From Xanthomonas fragariae (GTDB lineage: Bacteria > Pseudomonadota > Gammaproteobacteria > Xanthomonadales > Xanthomonadaceae), in the NCBI RefSeq assembly GCF_017603965.1, contig NZ_CP071955.1, forward strand, positions 2,480,001-2,544,000: a DNA stretch of 64,000 bases, given 5' to 3'. A program made the position numbers and the translations under genes. Below are positions 51,272 to 62,889 of the stretch, piece by piece. A model generated the notes under the pieces. That model worked only from the letters and a program-made list of their open reading frames with translations. It made no database searches and had not been told where the DNA came from. Positions within the stretch are counted from its first letter, which is position 1; each line of letters opens with the position of its first letter.

Positions 51272-52756
51272 TTAGGCCTTGGAAAGGAAGACACTGTAGT
51301 TGAGAACGATTAGCCCAGGGGAGTGTTGACCTAAGCCCTTCAGCTTTTCGAGAACGGTAAAATCGCGGCTGTAAGTGGCATGATGCTCGTCGTCTAACTC
51401 ATGACCCACTATTTGCGCCCTAAGCTCGGACACGACCCCCACCCCCTGCAGCTCCTGGATAAAAGTCTTCCTGAGCGAATGGAAGCCCCGCTTTGCAGGC
51501 TCCCAGTCCTTGCCTACCTCTGCCAAGTGCCGACTAAACGCCTTGGTGATCCAATTGCCCTGCCCATTGACAGCAGTGGCCTTTGCCGCGGGGAACAATC
51601 TCGTTTCACCGGCCACACGCTTGCCATCGACCCAATCCAGGAAGCCCATCTTGAGGATCTCAGGGTGTAGCGGCACCGTCCGAAGGCTGACCTCGGTTTT
51701 CACTTTCTGGTGCTCGCCTTCGTCTGAGATGCGGATACAGGGGATGCCGTCCTCCTCGAACACGTCTCGGACCAGCAACTGGCCGACCTCTGACGCCCTC
51801 GCCCCCGTATAGAGTCCCAAGAGGGAGGCCCAGCGGGCCGACTCGGACAGCTTCGCAAGCGCCTCGGGGGCAAACAGGGCTTGGATCTGGGCCCTGTCGT
51901 AGGCCTTGAACCCCAGCTTCTTTCGGGCCCGCTTCTCACGCTGGGAATAGCTGACATGGCCGGAGGCAGGATTGTCGCCCTTCGGGTAGTGGCCCGACGC
52001 CATGGCCCACTCGAAGAAGCCACCTTTGCCACCGATGTAGCTCTGCTTGTTCGTGAGGGTTGGCGTGGAAGCGCCCTTCTCGCGCATGTCTTGATACCAC
52101 CGCGCCAGGTCGGACCGGGTGATGGCATGGACCTTGGCCTTCGGGCCAAGGAATGCCACCAGCGCCTCGATGGCTGTTTTTTTGATCGTGTAGGTCTTGG
52201 GCAGCGTCGAACCCTTGAGGGTGGCAAGGAACGCGTCCCGAGCCTTGCCCAAGGTCATCGTTTCAAGTGCTGGCACAGAGGCTTGCCTCACAGGACTGGC
52301 TTGGTGCGACGCTTCGAATGCGTTGAAGGCCGCCACCGGGAGCCGCGACGCTTGGGCGGTTGCCCCACCCCGTGCTTCCAGTTCCATCAGCTGCCGATAA
52401 AGCCTCAGGTCCTTCGGGCTGTCGATCTGCCATTGCTCGGTCACCGTCCCATCCGGTTGGCGGGTGCGGTTGAGCGTCAGCTCCTGGAGGTTCTCGGCGC
52501 TCGTCAGTCGAGCGATGAGCAGGTCAGCGTCCGTCTTGCTCAGCTTGGCCACGCGTTGATCCTTCAACTGTGCGAAGAGCCGAGCATAGCCCGCCCCAAG
52601 CACCACCGCACGCACATGCGCTTGCGCCAAGTCCTTCGTTTGCAAAGTGCGTTTGATAAGCCGGCAGCCCATCACGGTTTGCAAATCGACGGGCACACGT
52701 TGGACAAACGACCAACGACCGGTCGGAGAACGGCTCAGATGATGAGGGATGCGCAT
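51272..52756 (-). CDS. Tyrosine recombinase / integrase
   Basis: 494 aa. The first ~70 residues are the phage-integrase N-terminal lead (SRSPTGRWSFVQRVPVDLQ). The core-binding region follows (TLPKTYTIKKTAIEALVAFL). The catalytic set is visible as LYTGARASEVGQLLVRD (Arg), HSLRKTFIQEL (His-x2-Arg) and VGHELDDEHHATYSRDF (Tyr). It lies 87 bases from the 3' end of tRNA-Ser and should have driven entry of the island into that gene. Confidence 0.9.
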   Translation of the reverse strand: MRIPHHLSRSPTGRWSFVQRVPVDLQTVMGCRLIKRTLQTKDLAQAHVRAVVLGAGYARLFAQLKDQRVAKLSKTDADLLIARLTSAENLQELTLNRTRQPDGTVTEQWQIDSPKDLRLYRQLMELEARGGATAQASRLPVAAFNAFEASHQASPVRQASVPALETMTLGKARDAFLATLKGSTLPKTYTIKKTAIEALVAFLGPKAKVHAITRSDLARWYQDMREKGASTPTLTNKQSYIGGKGGFFEWAMASGHYPKGDNPASGHVSYSQREKRARKKLGFKAYDRAQIQALFAPEALAKLSESARWASLLGLYTGARASEVGQLLVRDVFEEDGIPCIRISDEGEHQKVKTEVSLRTVPLHPEILKMGFLDWVDGKRVAGETRLFPAAKATAVNGQGNWITKAFSRHLAEVGKDWEPAKRGFHSLRKTFIQELQGVGVVSELRAQIVGHELDDEHHATYSRDFTVLEKLKGLGQHSPGLIVLNYSVFLSKA

Positions 52757-52842
52757 GCGAGTGTTTCCTCTGCATGCTTCCTGCCTTCCAATCCAACCAA
52801 GTCAGATTTTTATGTTAAAAATCAATGGCTTAGAAGTGAATG

Positions 52843-52930
52843 GCGGAGAGAGTGGGATTCGAACCCACGGAAGGTTTGACCCTTCGCCGGTTTTCAAGAC
52901 CGGTGCCTTAAACCGCTCGGCCATCTCTCC
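52843..52930 (-). tRNA. tRNA-Ser (anticodon TGA)
   Basis: 88 nt with acceptor stem GGAGAGA / TCTCTCC, D-loop, anticodon arm CCGGTC-TTGAAAA-CCGG with anticodon TGA at 52894-52896, a long variable arm and the GGTTCGAATCC T-arm, as in bacterial serine tRNAs. CCA is not encoded. The 3' end faces the integrase; it is the likely attachment site, but I found no second copy of its 3' end at the far side of the island. Confidence 0.96.
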
Positions 52931-53136
52931 GATGCTGCTTTGCTTGATCGCCAACGGCATCGGCTGATCACGCGCGCGCCACGCGCTGTGCTGGTTGCGC
53001 CTGTCGGTGTGCCGCCAGTTGTGCGGTATCACCAACACCGGGATTGCTCCCAGGCGCGCATTCTCGCATGCCCGGGCGCGCTTTGCTAAGCGATGCAGCT
53101 CTGCTAAGTGCCGCAGCCTGCTGAGCGGCGCGTTGA

Positions 53137-54135
53137 TCAACCGGCTTCAGCGACCAAGCGCGCTGCGGTGCCGGCGGCGCGCTTGAGCTTTTCGGCCAAT
53201 TCGGCGCAGTTGCCGCCGCAATCCAGACGCGAGCGCTCGATTTCCTGCGGCAGATGCTCCGCCAGGAAATCGATGAACACGCGCACCGCCGGCAACAAGC
53301 CGCGACGCGAGGCGAACACTGCGTGGCAGATACCTTGCGGCAGCGACCAGTGCGGCAGCACCACCTCCAGCTCGCCACTGCGCACCGCTTCGGCGCAGAC
53401 GGTTTCCGGCAGCATGGTGATGCCGAATCCATCGCGTGCCATCGACTGCAGTAGCGGGAAATCGAAACCGGCCAGGCGGGGCTGCAGGTCCACGCGGCGC
53501 ATTTCGCAGTTTGGCCCGTGCAGTTCCCAGCGCTGATGCGCTTCGTCCTCGCTGGTGCTCATGGTGGTGTGCTTGGCCAGCTCGCTCGGGTCCTTGGGGC
53601 GCCCGGCGCGGTCCAGATATTTGGGGCTGGCCACCAACAGTTCCTGTATCTGGCCGAAGCTGCGCATCACCAAGCTGCCGTCGTCGTCCAGGCGCGAACG
53701 CACGCGCAATGCGATGTCGTAGCCCTCGTTGATCACATCAACGCGGCGATTGCTGATGTTGAGCTGCAGCCGCACCTTGGGATATTTGGCCAGGAATTCC
53801 GGCAATAGTTTGAGCAACTGGATCTGCGCCAGCGAGACAGGAACGCTAACACGTACAAGACCGCGCGGCTCGGCGCTGAGACGATCTACCACCTCGCGCG
53901 CAGCCTGGGCCTCGGCCAGCATGGTCTGGGCATGCCGGTGCACGCTGGTGCCGACGTCGGTGACCGCAAAGCGGCGCGTGGAACGCTGCAGCAGGCGCAC
54001 GCCCAAGTCGGTTTCGAGTTGACTGATGCGACGGCTCAGGCGCGACTTGGGGATCCCGAGCGCACGCTCGGCCGCAGCGAAGCCGCCATGATCCACCACC
54101 ATTGCGAAGTAATACAGGTCGTTCAGGTCGTGCAT
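53137..54135 (-). CDS. LysR-family transcriptional regulator
   Basis: 332 aa from ATG 54135 (ATG 54150 is possible). The winged helix is at the N-terminus (LYYFAMVVDHGGFAAAERAL, then GIPKSRLSRRISQLETDLG). The effector-binding domain follows (VRVSVPVSLAQIQLLKLLPE). The divergent neighbour is an azoreductase-like relic, which was probably its target. Confidence 0.9.
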   Translation of the reverse strand: MHDLNDLYYFAMVVDHGGFAAAERALGIPKSRLSRRISQLETDLGVRLLQRSTRRFAVTDVGTSVHRHAQTMLAEAQAAREVVDRLSAEPRGLVRVSVPVSLAQIQLLKLLPEFLAKYPKVRLQLNISNRRVDVINEGYDIALRVRSRLDDDGSLVMRSFGQIQELLVASPKYLDRAGRPKDPSELAKHTTMSTSEDEAHQRWELHGPNCEMRRVDLQPRLAGFDFPLLQSMARDGFGITMLPETVCAEAVRSGELEVVLPHWSLPQGICHAVFASRRGLLPAVRVFIDFLAEHLPQEIERSRLDCGGNCAELAEKLKRAAGTAARLVAEAG

Positions 54136-54246
54136 GGCGCAGGCATCCATGAATAGAACAATAAGAGATACTTAAGCACTTTTATTCCATCAGAGCAACG
54201 AGTTACTCTGCCTACCTCTGCGGCGCTGCCGCTTGCCGCAGGTCAT

Positions 54247-54531
54247 CGCCATTCGATCATTCCCACGCTCAAGGCTTGGATCGATCGTATTGCGGTGGCC
54301 GGGCGCGCGTTCCACTCCACCGCAAACGACCCGGAGGGTCCGGCCGGCAAACGCCTCAGCATCGCCAGCGCGCGTGGCGGTATTTACAGCGGCCAGCAGA
54401 ACGATTTCCAAGAGCATTACCTGCGACAGGCGTTCGGTTTGCTGGACATCCAGGGGACATCATGTTCGTGCGCGCTGGAGGCGTGGCGTATTCGCTACAG
54501 CATTGCAGCGATGCGCGACGCGTTGCGATAG
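54247..54531 (+). pseudogene. FMN-dependent NADH-azoreductase, 3' half only
   Basis: The frame reads SIIPTLKAWIDRIAVAGRAF, then STANDPEGPAGKRLSIASAR, GGIYSG and NDFQEHYLRQAFGLLDIQG, ending at TAG 54531. These match the second half of AzoR-type flavoproteins. The N-terminal FMN-binding half and start are missing. The gene lies opposite the LysR gene, the usual place for its target, and its terminator is still present. Confidence 0.83.
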
Positions 54532-54535
54532 GTTT

Positions 54536-54569
54536 AAAAAAACGGGCCATCACTGGCCCCGTTTTTCTT
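54536..54569 (+). terminator. Rho-independent terminator after the azoR relic
   Basis: An A-tract, then ACGGG-CCA-TCAC-TGG-CCCCGTTTTTC, a GC-rich stem with a bulge and a U-tract. The 238 bases from here to the serS end hold no gene. Confidence 0.78.
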
Positions 54570-54807
54570 ACATCAGCAGCTGCCCCAACGGCTCGGCGCG
54601 ATCGAACGCCATCTTGCAAAACGCGCGGCATGCGAGCGAAAAATGCAGTTAACCTCGCACAATGCGCAGGCGCCACGTTCGACGTACTAACCACTTCAAA
54701 CAGCTAAAAACAATCGCAGCGCAGGCGCGGATGCAGATTAAGCGCCCCGGGTGCGCGCGCCAGGCGGCTGCGCAACCGCGCTGATCGCAGCGTGTCCGTC
54801 GCAGCGC

Positions 54808-56190
<1,383 letters not shown>

Positions 56191-56269
56191 TTATCGCCTG
56201 TTCCGCCACCTGCTGTGATCGATTCACCGGGGCTATGCCAGAATTGCCTGGATCCTTCAGGTGAGCCCT

Positions 56270-56932
56270 ATGTTCGCGCCCCGCCCTACGTCCGATCGTC
56301 AGATCGTCCTGCGTCTGCCCCGCCACACCCTGAAAATTGCCGGCATCGCCTTCGTTGGCGGCTTGTTGTTGTTCCTGCTGGTCTGGGCCACCGGCCGCAA
56401 GGACGACTTCTACAAAGCCTCGCAGGCCCAACCGGCTGCAGGTGCGCAGGCCGACGACAGTATCCAGCCGCTGCCCGCACCGTTGCCGGCCCAGGATGGC
56501 GCCAGCGATATGCCACAGACCAAGCCGCTGGAAGATACCCCGACACTGGTAGACACCGCGCCACCTGCCCCGCCCGCGCCGACGCCGTTGCCGGAAGACG
56601 CAGTTCCCGGCGCGCCTGACACCGACGCTTCTTCAACCGCTTACGTGGCCGGCGGCGATCGTCCGGCGCCGATGCAAGGCCAGATGCCGCCGCCGCGCTA
56701 CCCCTCGGCCGCGTTAAGTCGCGGCGATGCAGGCGATGTGGTGGTACGGGTCGACGTGGACGCGGCCGGCAATCCGGGCGGCGTGACGCTGGTGCAGCGC
56801 AGCGGCTCGCGCGATCTGGACCGTGCGGCAATGGAAGCAGTGCGTCGTTGGCGCTTCCATCCGGCGCAGCGCGATGGCCAACCGGTTGCCGGCAGTCTGG
56901 ATATCCCATTCGAGTTCAAGCCCGCGCCGTAA
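56270..56932 (+). CDS. TonB-domain energy-transducer-like protein
   Basis: 220 aa from ATG 56270 with AGGTGA 6 bases upstream. One membrane segment (IAFVGGLLLFLLVWATG) near residues 25-41, then a Pro/Ala-rich linker, and a C-terminal TonB fold (PPRYPSAALSRGDAGDVVVR, ... GSRDLDRAAMEAVRRWRFHP). It should connect an inner-membrane ExbBD complex to TonB receptors or act as a paralogue. It is divergent from serS. Confidence 0.85.
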   Translation: MFAPRPTSDRQIVLRLPRHTLKIAGIAFVGGLLLFLLVWATGRKDDFYKASQAQPAAGAQADDSIQPLPAPLPAQDGASDMPQTKPLEDTPTLVDTAPPAPPAPTPLPEDAVPGAPDTDASSTAYVAGGDRPAPMQGQMPPPRYPSAALSRGDAGDVVVRVDVDAAGNPGGVTLVQRSGSRDLDRAAMEAVRRWRFHPAQRDGQPVAGSLDIPFEFKPAP

Positions 56933-57181
56933 TCGTGGCTGACGGATCCTCACGCGCAGTCGACGCACTGCGCGTGGGAAGCGCGGGAAAATACAGCGCG
57001 CGAGTGATGATTCCGCGTATCCACCGCGTCCGACTGGATTTAACGAAGCAGGACTATGAGCTTGACAAAGCTGAACATCTACCGAGGTTCAGCGCTTCAT
57101 TAGCTCCTTGCCTTAGCTGCGCCTCAGGCGGCGCCGATGAGACTAGTCCGGTGATCCCAAAGATGCGCCGGGAGGTCGGCC

Positions 57182-57757
57182 ATGTCCTTCAGCTCGAATT
57201 CCTCTTCACCCCACACTCAATCGTTGTCGCATCATGCCGCACACATCTGTGCTCGCACCCAGGGCACAGATCGCGACGGCGCGTCGCCATGGTTATGGGC
57301 AACCCTGATTGCCTTGCTGATCGCGGTGCCGACTTGGTGGTGGACAACGCACAGCGACGCGTCCTTTGCGACCGACACGCGCCCGTTGCCCGCGGCGAGC
57401 CGGCAGATCCTGCCCACCGCAGATGGCCCGCGCACGATAACCATGATCGCGCATCAACCCGTACGGGCACCGATCAGCAGCGAGGAAGCCAAGCCGCTGT
57501 CGGGCAACACAATGCCCAGCTATCCGCCACAAATTGCCCGTGCCGGCATCGAAGGCAGCCGTACCGCGCGTCTGCAGCTGGATGTGCAGGGTCTGGTGAG
57601 CGATGTCATCGTCGATCGCAGCGGCAGCGAGGACCCACGTCTGGATGCAGCGGTGGTGGACAGCCTGCGTCAGTGGCGCTTTGAACCTGCCACGCGTGAC
57701 GGCCACGCTGTGGTGAGCAACGTGCAGGTGCCGGTGGATTTCAGCTCAGAGCGCTAA
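57182..57757 (+). CDS. Second TonB-domain protein
   Basis: 191 aa with GGGAGG upstream. One membrane helix (SPWLWATLIALLIAVPTWWW) at ~35-54 and a C-terminal TonB domain (PSYPPQIARAGIEGSRTARL, ... AAVVDSLRQWRFEPATRDGH). It is much more diverged than its neighbour 250 bases upstream, and the gap between them holds no gene. No ExbBD genes are near. Confidence 0.83.
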   Translation: MSFSSNSSSPHTQSLSHHAAHICARTQGTDRDGASPWLWATLIALLIAVPTWWWTTHSDASFATDTRPLPAASRQILPTADGPRTITMIAHQPVRAPISSEEAKPLSGNTMPSYPPQIARAGIEGSRTARLQLDVQGLVSDVIVDRSGSEDPRLDAAVVDSLRQWRFEPATRDGHAVVSNVQVPVDFSSER

Positions 57758-57888
57758 TAGTGGCCATCGCACGGCCGTGATGCCACAAGGCGAGCGCGGC
57801 CGGTACCTGGGTGCGGTGCAGATCGCTCATAGACCGCGGTTTCCATACGGCACCCGCGCTCGACTCAATGCCGCTCACTACATCATGG

Positions 57889-59202
57889 TCAAGCCGCTTT
57901 AAGACCGAACCCAACGCCCTGCGCCAGCGTGTCGAAGCCCGGGAACGAGGTCGCAACATTGGCGACATCATTCACCTGCACACTGCCCGTGGACAGCTGC
58001 CCAGCAATCGCAAACGCCATCGCAATACGGTGATCGCCATGGCTTTCGATCACGCCACTGCCGATGCTGCTGCCGTGAATGGTGGCGCCATCCGACGTCT
58101 CGTCCACTTGTACGCCCAGCGTGCGCAGGCCGGTGGCCATCGCCGCTAGCCGATCGGATTCCTTGACCCGCAATTCGGCAGCGCCGGTGACGACGGTCTG
58201 GCCGTTCGCAGCAGCCGCAGCCACGAACAAGGCTGGGAACTCGTCGATCATGTCCGGCACCAGCGCTTCGGGAATCAGTGTGCCCTTCAGCGGTGCATAG
58301 CGCACGCGCAGATCGGCTACCGGCTCGCCGCCGTGTTCGGCATGATTCTGTTCAACGATGTCTGCGCCCATCAACCGCAACGCAGCGAGCAGACCGGTGC
58401 GACGCGGATTCAAACCCACCGCACGCAGTACCACTTCCGAACCTGGAATGATGCTGGCGGCGACAATGAAAAATGCTGCCGACGAGAAATCCGCCGGCAC
58501 CGCGATATCGGTCGCGCGCAGGCGCTGGCCACCACGCAGACGCGCTTTGCCAGGCGAAAACTCGATCTCTACGCCGAATGCAGCCAACATGCGCTCGGTG
58601 TAATCGCGGGTGGGATGCGGCTCGGTCACCGAGGTCTCGCCCTGCGCGTAGAGGCCAGCCAGCAACACCGCAGACTTCACCTGCGCACTTGCGACCGGCG
58701 AGACGAAATCGATGCCGTGCAGCGCCTGCCCGCCATGCACGCGTAGCGGCGGCGTGCCGGCTTCTTCGGCGTCGATACGCGCGCCCATCTGCACCAGTGG
58801 ACCGGTCACGCGTCGCATCGGTCGTTTGGACAAGGATTCGTCGCCCACCAAAACGCTATCGAAGCGCTGCGCTGCGAGCAGACCCGCGAGCAAACGCATG
58901 CCGGTGCCGGCATTGCCGCAGTCCAGTGCTTCGCTGGGTGGCTGCAAGCCGTCCACACCCACGCCATGCACGATGCGCTGCGAGGAAGACGGCGTTTCGA
59001 TGCGCACGCCAAGCTTGGCGAAGATCGCCGCGGTGGAGCGCGTGTCTTCGCCTTCGAGGAAGCCATCGATTTGCGAAACGCCATCGGCAAGCGCGGCAAA
59101 CATCACCGCGCGGTGCGAGACCGACTTGTCGCCAGGAATGGCCAGGCAGCCCTGCAGTGCGCTGCCGCGCTGCGCGATCCAATGTTGCGTGCTGTTGCTC
59201 AT
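57889..59202 (-). CDS. aroA: 5-enolpyruvylshikimate-3-phosphate synthase
   Basis: 437 aa. Substrate-binding motifs GDKSVSHRAVM near the N-terminus, LDCGNAGTGMRLLAGL, and in the second domain PADFSSAAFFIVAA. These are the class II-like signatures of many bacteria. Catalyses the sixth step of the shikimate pathway and lies downstream of serC and pheA in the same direction. Confidence 0.95.
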   Translation of the reverse strand: MSNSTQHWIAQRGSALQGCLAIPGDKSVSHRAVMFAALADGVSQIDGFLEGEDTRSTAAIFAKLGVRIETPSSSQRIVHGVGVDGLQPPSEALDCGNAGTGMRLLAGLLAAQRFDSVLVGDESLSKRPMRRVTGPLVQMGARIDAEEAGTPPLRVHGGQALHGIDFVSPVASAQVKSAVLLAGLYAQGETSVTEPHPTRDYTERMLAAFGVEIEFSPGKARLRGGQRLRATDIAVPADFSSAAFFIVAASIIPGSEVVLRAVGLNPRRTGLLAALRLMGADIVEQNHAEHGGEPVADLRVRYAPLKGTLIPEALVPDMIDEFPALFVAAAAANGQTVVTGAAELRVKESDRLAAMATGLRTLGVQVDETSDGATIHGSSIGSGVIESHGDHRIAMAFAIAGQLSTGSVQVNDVANVATSFPGFDTLAQGVGFGLKAA

Positions 59203-59337
59203 GCGTGTGATCCGATTACTGCGGCACCGCCAGAAGTGGCGATGCGCTTTGAAGAATGTCGCAGCACTGCCGTCACCATACGGATGTCGGCGCGCCGGAT
59301 GTGGCCGGCTGTTTAAGCCGTGACGTTCACGTGACGC

Positions 59338-60564
59338 TCAGGGAATCGCTACCGGATACGAGCCCAGCACCTTGATCTGGGCCGAGTGTGCTTCCAGTTC
59401 GGCCAATGCCTGCTCCATTGCCTCGTCTTCCACGTGGCCGACCAGATCGATAAAGAAACCGTACTCCCACTTGGCCTGATGCGAGGGGCGCGACTCGATG
59501 CGATTCATACTGATGCCGTGGCGTGCGAACGGGCTGAGCACGTCGAACAACGCACCCGGCTTGTCGTGGATGAACACCAGCACCGAGGTGCGGTCGTGCC
59601 CGGACGAGGGAAAAATCTGCCGGCCAATTACTAGAAACCGCGTGGTGTTGTCGTCGTCGTCTTCGATCGACTTCATGATGACTTTCTTCAAGCCATACAC
59701 GTGCGCGGCACTCTCGCCACCGATCGCCGCAGCGTCTTCGGCATTGCGTGCCCGGCGCGCACCTTCGGCGTTGCTGGACACCGCAATCTTCTCGACCTTG
59801 GGCAAGTGCGAGCGCAGCCAACCGGCAGTCTGCGCGAACGACTGCGGATGCGCGTAGATGCGCTCGATGTCTTCCAGCCGGCCATTGCGCGAGAGCAGAT
59901 ACTGGTGCACGCGCAGCTCAACTTCGCCGCAGATTTTAAGATTGGAGGTCAGGAACATGTCCAGCGTGACCTGGATGGTGCCCTGCCCGGAATTTTCCAC
60001 CGGCACCACGCCAAAGTCGGCATTGCCGGCTTCCACTTCCTGGAACACTTCTTCGATGGTCGCCATCGGCAGACCCACGGCCGAACGACCGAAATGCTTG
60101 AGCACCGCCTGCTGGCTGAAGGTGCCCTCCGGGCCGAGGTAACCAATCTTCAACGGCTCCTGCTGGGCCAGGCAGGCAGACATGATTTCGCGATACACGT
60201 GCACCAGTACTTCATCGCTAAGCGGGCCTTCATTGCGGTCCACCACCATGCGCAGCACCTGCGCCTCGCGCTCGGGCCGGTAGTAATCCACCGCCGTGGC
60301 GAGCTTGCCCTTGGCCTTGCCGACTTGATGCGCAAAGTTTGCACGCTCGGCGATCAGCGCCTGGATGTTGCGGTCGATCTCATCGATCTTGGCGCGCACA
60401 TCGGCCAGCACCGGCGCAGCCGTCGCCGAATTGCTTGCGGCCTTGGCTACAGGCTTATCCAAAGCCTTAATCGTAGCCTTGCTTGAAAAAGTGTCTGCGG
60501 ATTTCTTTGCCGACTTGGTCTTGCCGCCGGTGGCGGCAGTGGGCTTATTGGACTTGGGAGCCAT
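59338..60564 (-). CDS. pheA: Bifunctional chorismate mutase / prephenate dehydratase
   Basis: 408 aa from ATG 60564 (MAPKSNKPTA). A ~50-residue Lys/Ala/Ser-rich leader is followed by the chorismate mutase helix bundle (ADVRAKIDEIDRNIQALIAE, ...KGKLATAVDYYRPERE), the dehydratase domain (GYLGPEGTFSQQAVLKHFG, VPVENSGQGTIQVTLD) and a C-terminal ACT domain with ESRPSHQAKWEYGFFIDLVG, which binds Phe. The leader is unusually long and basic. Confidence 0.95.
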   Translation of the reverse strand: MAPKSNKPTAATGGKTKSAKKSADTFSSKATIKALDKPVAKAASNSATAAPVLADVRAKIDEIDRNIQALIAERANFAHQVGKAKGKLATAVDYYRPEREAQVLRMVVDRNEGPLSDEVLVHVYREIMSACLAQQEPLKIGYLGPEGTFSQQAVLKHFGRSAVGLPMATIEEVFQEVEAGNADFGVVPVENSGQGTIQVTLDMFLTSNLKICGEVELRVHQYLLSRNGRLEDIERIYAHPQSFAQTAGWLRSHLPKVEKIAVSSNAEGARRARNAEDAAAIGGESAAHVYGLKKVIMKSIEDDDDNTTRFLVIGRQIFPSSGHDRTSVLVFIHDKPGALFDVLSPFARHGISMNRIESRPSHQAKWEYGFFIDLVGHVEDEAMEQALAELEAHSAQIKVLGSYPVAIP

Positions 60565-60630
60565 CGCTCGGCATTCCTTGGAATAACGGCGCATGCGCCT
60601 GCGCGGCATACGCTGCAGGTGAATGAAGAC

Positions 60631-61716
60631 TCAGCCGTGACGCTGCTGAAAGTCGTGCATGAAGGCCGCCAACGCTTGCGCGCCCGCCACCGGCATTGCG
60701 TTGTATAGCGAAGCACGAATGCCCCCGACCGCCTTGTGGCCCTTCAATGCCAGCAGGCCAGCCGTCTTGGATTCGCTGACGAACAACGCCTCCAGCTGCT
60801 CATCCGGCAGAAAAAACGGGATGTTCATGCACGAACGCGCTGCCGGCTTGACCAGGTTGCGATAGAAACGACCCGAACCATCGATCGCGCCATACACCAG
60901 CGCGGCTTTTTCGGCATTGCGACGGGCGAATTCTTCCACCCCGCCCTGCTCAAGCATCCACTTCACGGTAAGCCCGAGCAGATACCAGTTCCAGGTCGGC
61001 GGAGTGTTGAGCATCGAGTCGCGCGCGAGGTGCGAGGCGTAGTTGAAGATATCGGCCCGCGGCTGACCGGCGCGTTCGAGCAGATCGCGCCGCACGATAA
61101 CCACTGAAATGCCGACCGGGCCGAGGTTCTTTTGCGCGCCGGCATAGATCAGCCCGTAGCGCGAGATCTCCAGCGGCTCGGAGGCGATCGACGAACTGAA
61201 GTCGGCGAATAACGGCAATGGGCCTACATCCGGCGTGTCGCGGAATTGGACGCCGTGGATGGTCTCGTTGGCGGTGATGTGCACGTATGCCGAGTGCGGC
61301 GACAAGGTCCAGCTGGCCACCGGCGGGATGTCGATAAAGCCGTCCGCCTGCCCATCGGCAGCGATACGCGCATCTACATACGTGGCTGCCTGCTTGATGG
61401 CAGTCTTGCCCCAGTGACCGGTGATCACATAATCGGCCGCTTGGCCGGGCGCGGCAAAATTCAGCGGCAGCAGCGCCTGGATGGTGGTGGCGCCACCAGC
61501 GGTAAACAGCACCGCGTAGTCGTCGGGAATCGACAACAAGGTGCGCAGGTCGGCTTCGGCCGCGGCCGCCACGGCCATGAAATCGGCGCTGCGATGACTG
61601 ATTTCCACGATCGAGGCGCCGACGCCATTCCACTCGATCATCTCGGCCTGCGCCTGCCGCAGGACCGATTCCGGCAATGTCGCAGGGCCGGCACTGAAAT
61701 TGAACGCGCGTGTCAT
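60631..61716 (-). CDS. serC: Phosphoserine aminotransferase
   Basis: 361 aa. [15 protein letters not shown] at the N-terminus and the PLP lysine in [12 protein letters not shown]. First gene of the serC-pheA-aroA cluster, which links serine and aromatic synthesis as in many gammaproteobacteria. The C-terminus [20 protein letters not shown] carries the conserved Arg. Confidence 0.96.
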   Translation of the reverse strand: MTRAFNFSAGPATLPESVLRQAQAEMIEWNGVGASIVEISHRSADFMAVAAAAEADLRTLLSIPDDYAVLFTAGGATTIQALLPLNFAAPGQAADYVITGHWGKTAIKQAATYVDARIAADGQADGFIDIPPVASWTLSPHSAYVHITANETIHGVQFRDTPDVGPLPLFADFSSSIASEPLEISRYGLIYAGAQKNLGPVGISVVIVRRDLLERAGQPRADIFNYASHLARDSMLNTPPTWNWYLLGLTVKWMLEQGGVEEFARRNAEKAALVYGAIDGSGRFYRNLVKPAARSCMNIPFFLPDEQLEALFVSESKTAGLLALKGHKAVGGIRASLYNAMPVAGAQALAAFMHDFQQRHG

Positions 61717-61895
61717 GGCAAACCTTGTCGAGCTAGCCTTCTAGTATGCCGCAGCGCATCGGCCTTGGCAGCGTTGCAGAAAAGTTGCATGTGCATCCTT
61801 CTCACCGACGCCGACGTATGGTTTTCAAGGTCCCGGACAGTGCCAGTTCCGCGGTCAGTTATTCCCCCATCAGCAGCTACTGTCAGGAGCGAGCC

Positions 61896-62861
61896 ATGTC
61901 CCTTCGCGATGCCTTGAAGACGCCGTCCAGCGAGATCACTGATGAGGCCGTCTACCGCGACCGACGTCGGCTGCTGCAGCTGTTCGCCTTGACTCCGGCG
62001 CTGAGCGTGGCCGGGTGCGCAGAGGCCGACCCGCCGCCGCCCAAGACCGTGGTGACGCCAGTGCAGGCGCGCAGCGGCTTTCGCACTGCCGAGGAACTGA
62101 CGCGGCTGGAAGATGTCACCAGCTACAACAATTTCTACGAATTCGGCACCGACAAGACCGACCCGTCGAAGGCCGCCAAAACCTTGAAGCTGTCGCCGTG
62201 GTCGGTGAAAGTGAGCGGCGAATGCGAAAAGCCCGGCAGCCTGTCGCTGGACGAACTGCTCAAGGGCATCACGCCGGAAGAACGCACCTACCGGCTGCGC
62301 TGCGTCGAAGGTTGGTCGATGGTGATCCCTTGGACCGGCGTGCCGCTGGGCGAGGTGCTCAAGCGCTTCGCGCCGACCTCCAAGGCCAAGTACGTGGCCT
62401 TCACCACGCTGGCCGACCCGCAGCAGATGCCGGGCATGCGCTATCGCTCGATCAACTGGCCGTACCGCGAAGGCCTGCGCATCGACGAAGCGATGCATCC
62501 GCTGACATTGCTTGCAACCGGCCTGTACGGCAAACCGCTGCCGCAGCAGAACGGCGCGCCGTTGCGGCTGGTAGTGCCGTGGAAGTACGGCTTCAAGAGC
62601 ATCAAGTCGATCGTGGAAATCCGCTTTGTCCAGAACATGCCAGAGACTGCATGGCACGATTTGCAGCCATCCGAATACGGCTTCTTTTCCAACGTCAATC
62701 CGGCGGTGGACCACCCGCGCTGGAGCCAGAAGACTGAGCGTCGTATCGCCGGCACCGCCAGTAAACTCTTTGCCGAGCGCATCGCCACAAAACCGTTCAA
62801 CGGCTATGCCGATCAGGTTGCTTCTTTATACGCGGGGATGGACTTGAAGAAGTGGTTTTGA
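61896..62861 (+). CDS. msrP: Periplasmic methionine sulfoxide reductase, catalytic subunit
   Basis: 321 aa from ATG 61896 with AGGAG. Twin-arginine signal ([20 protein letters not shown]). The molybdopterin ligand Cys is in [15 protein letters not shown]. Repairs oxidised methionines in the envelope. Its usual membrane partner msrQ should follow, but IS110 relic DNA begins almost at once (62890). Confidence 0.93.
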   Translation: MSLRDALKTPSSEITDEAVYRDRRRLLQLFALTPALSVAGCAEADPPPPKTVVTPVQARSGFRTAEELTRLEDVTSYNNFYEFGTDKTDPSKAAKTLKLSPWSVKVSGECEKPGSLSLDELLKGITPEERTYRLRCVEGWSMVIPWTGVPLGEVLKRFAPTSKAKYVAFTTLADPQQMPGMRYRSINWPYREGLRIDEAMHPLTLLATGLYGKPLPQQNGAPLRLVVPWKYGFKSIKSIVEIRFVQNMPETAWHDLQPSEYGFFSNVNPAVDHPRWSQKTERRIAGTASKLFAERIATKPFNGYADQVASLYAGMDLKKWF

Positions 62862-62889
62862 GTCAGCAAAGTCCAGCATGATCTCGACT

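Noticed and set aside
52802..53140. 112-aa frame across the tRNA-Ser
   Set aside because: It is produced by translating the tRNA gene itself (for example GEMAERFKAPVLKTGEGSNL).
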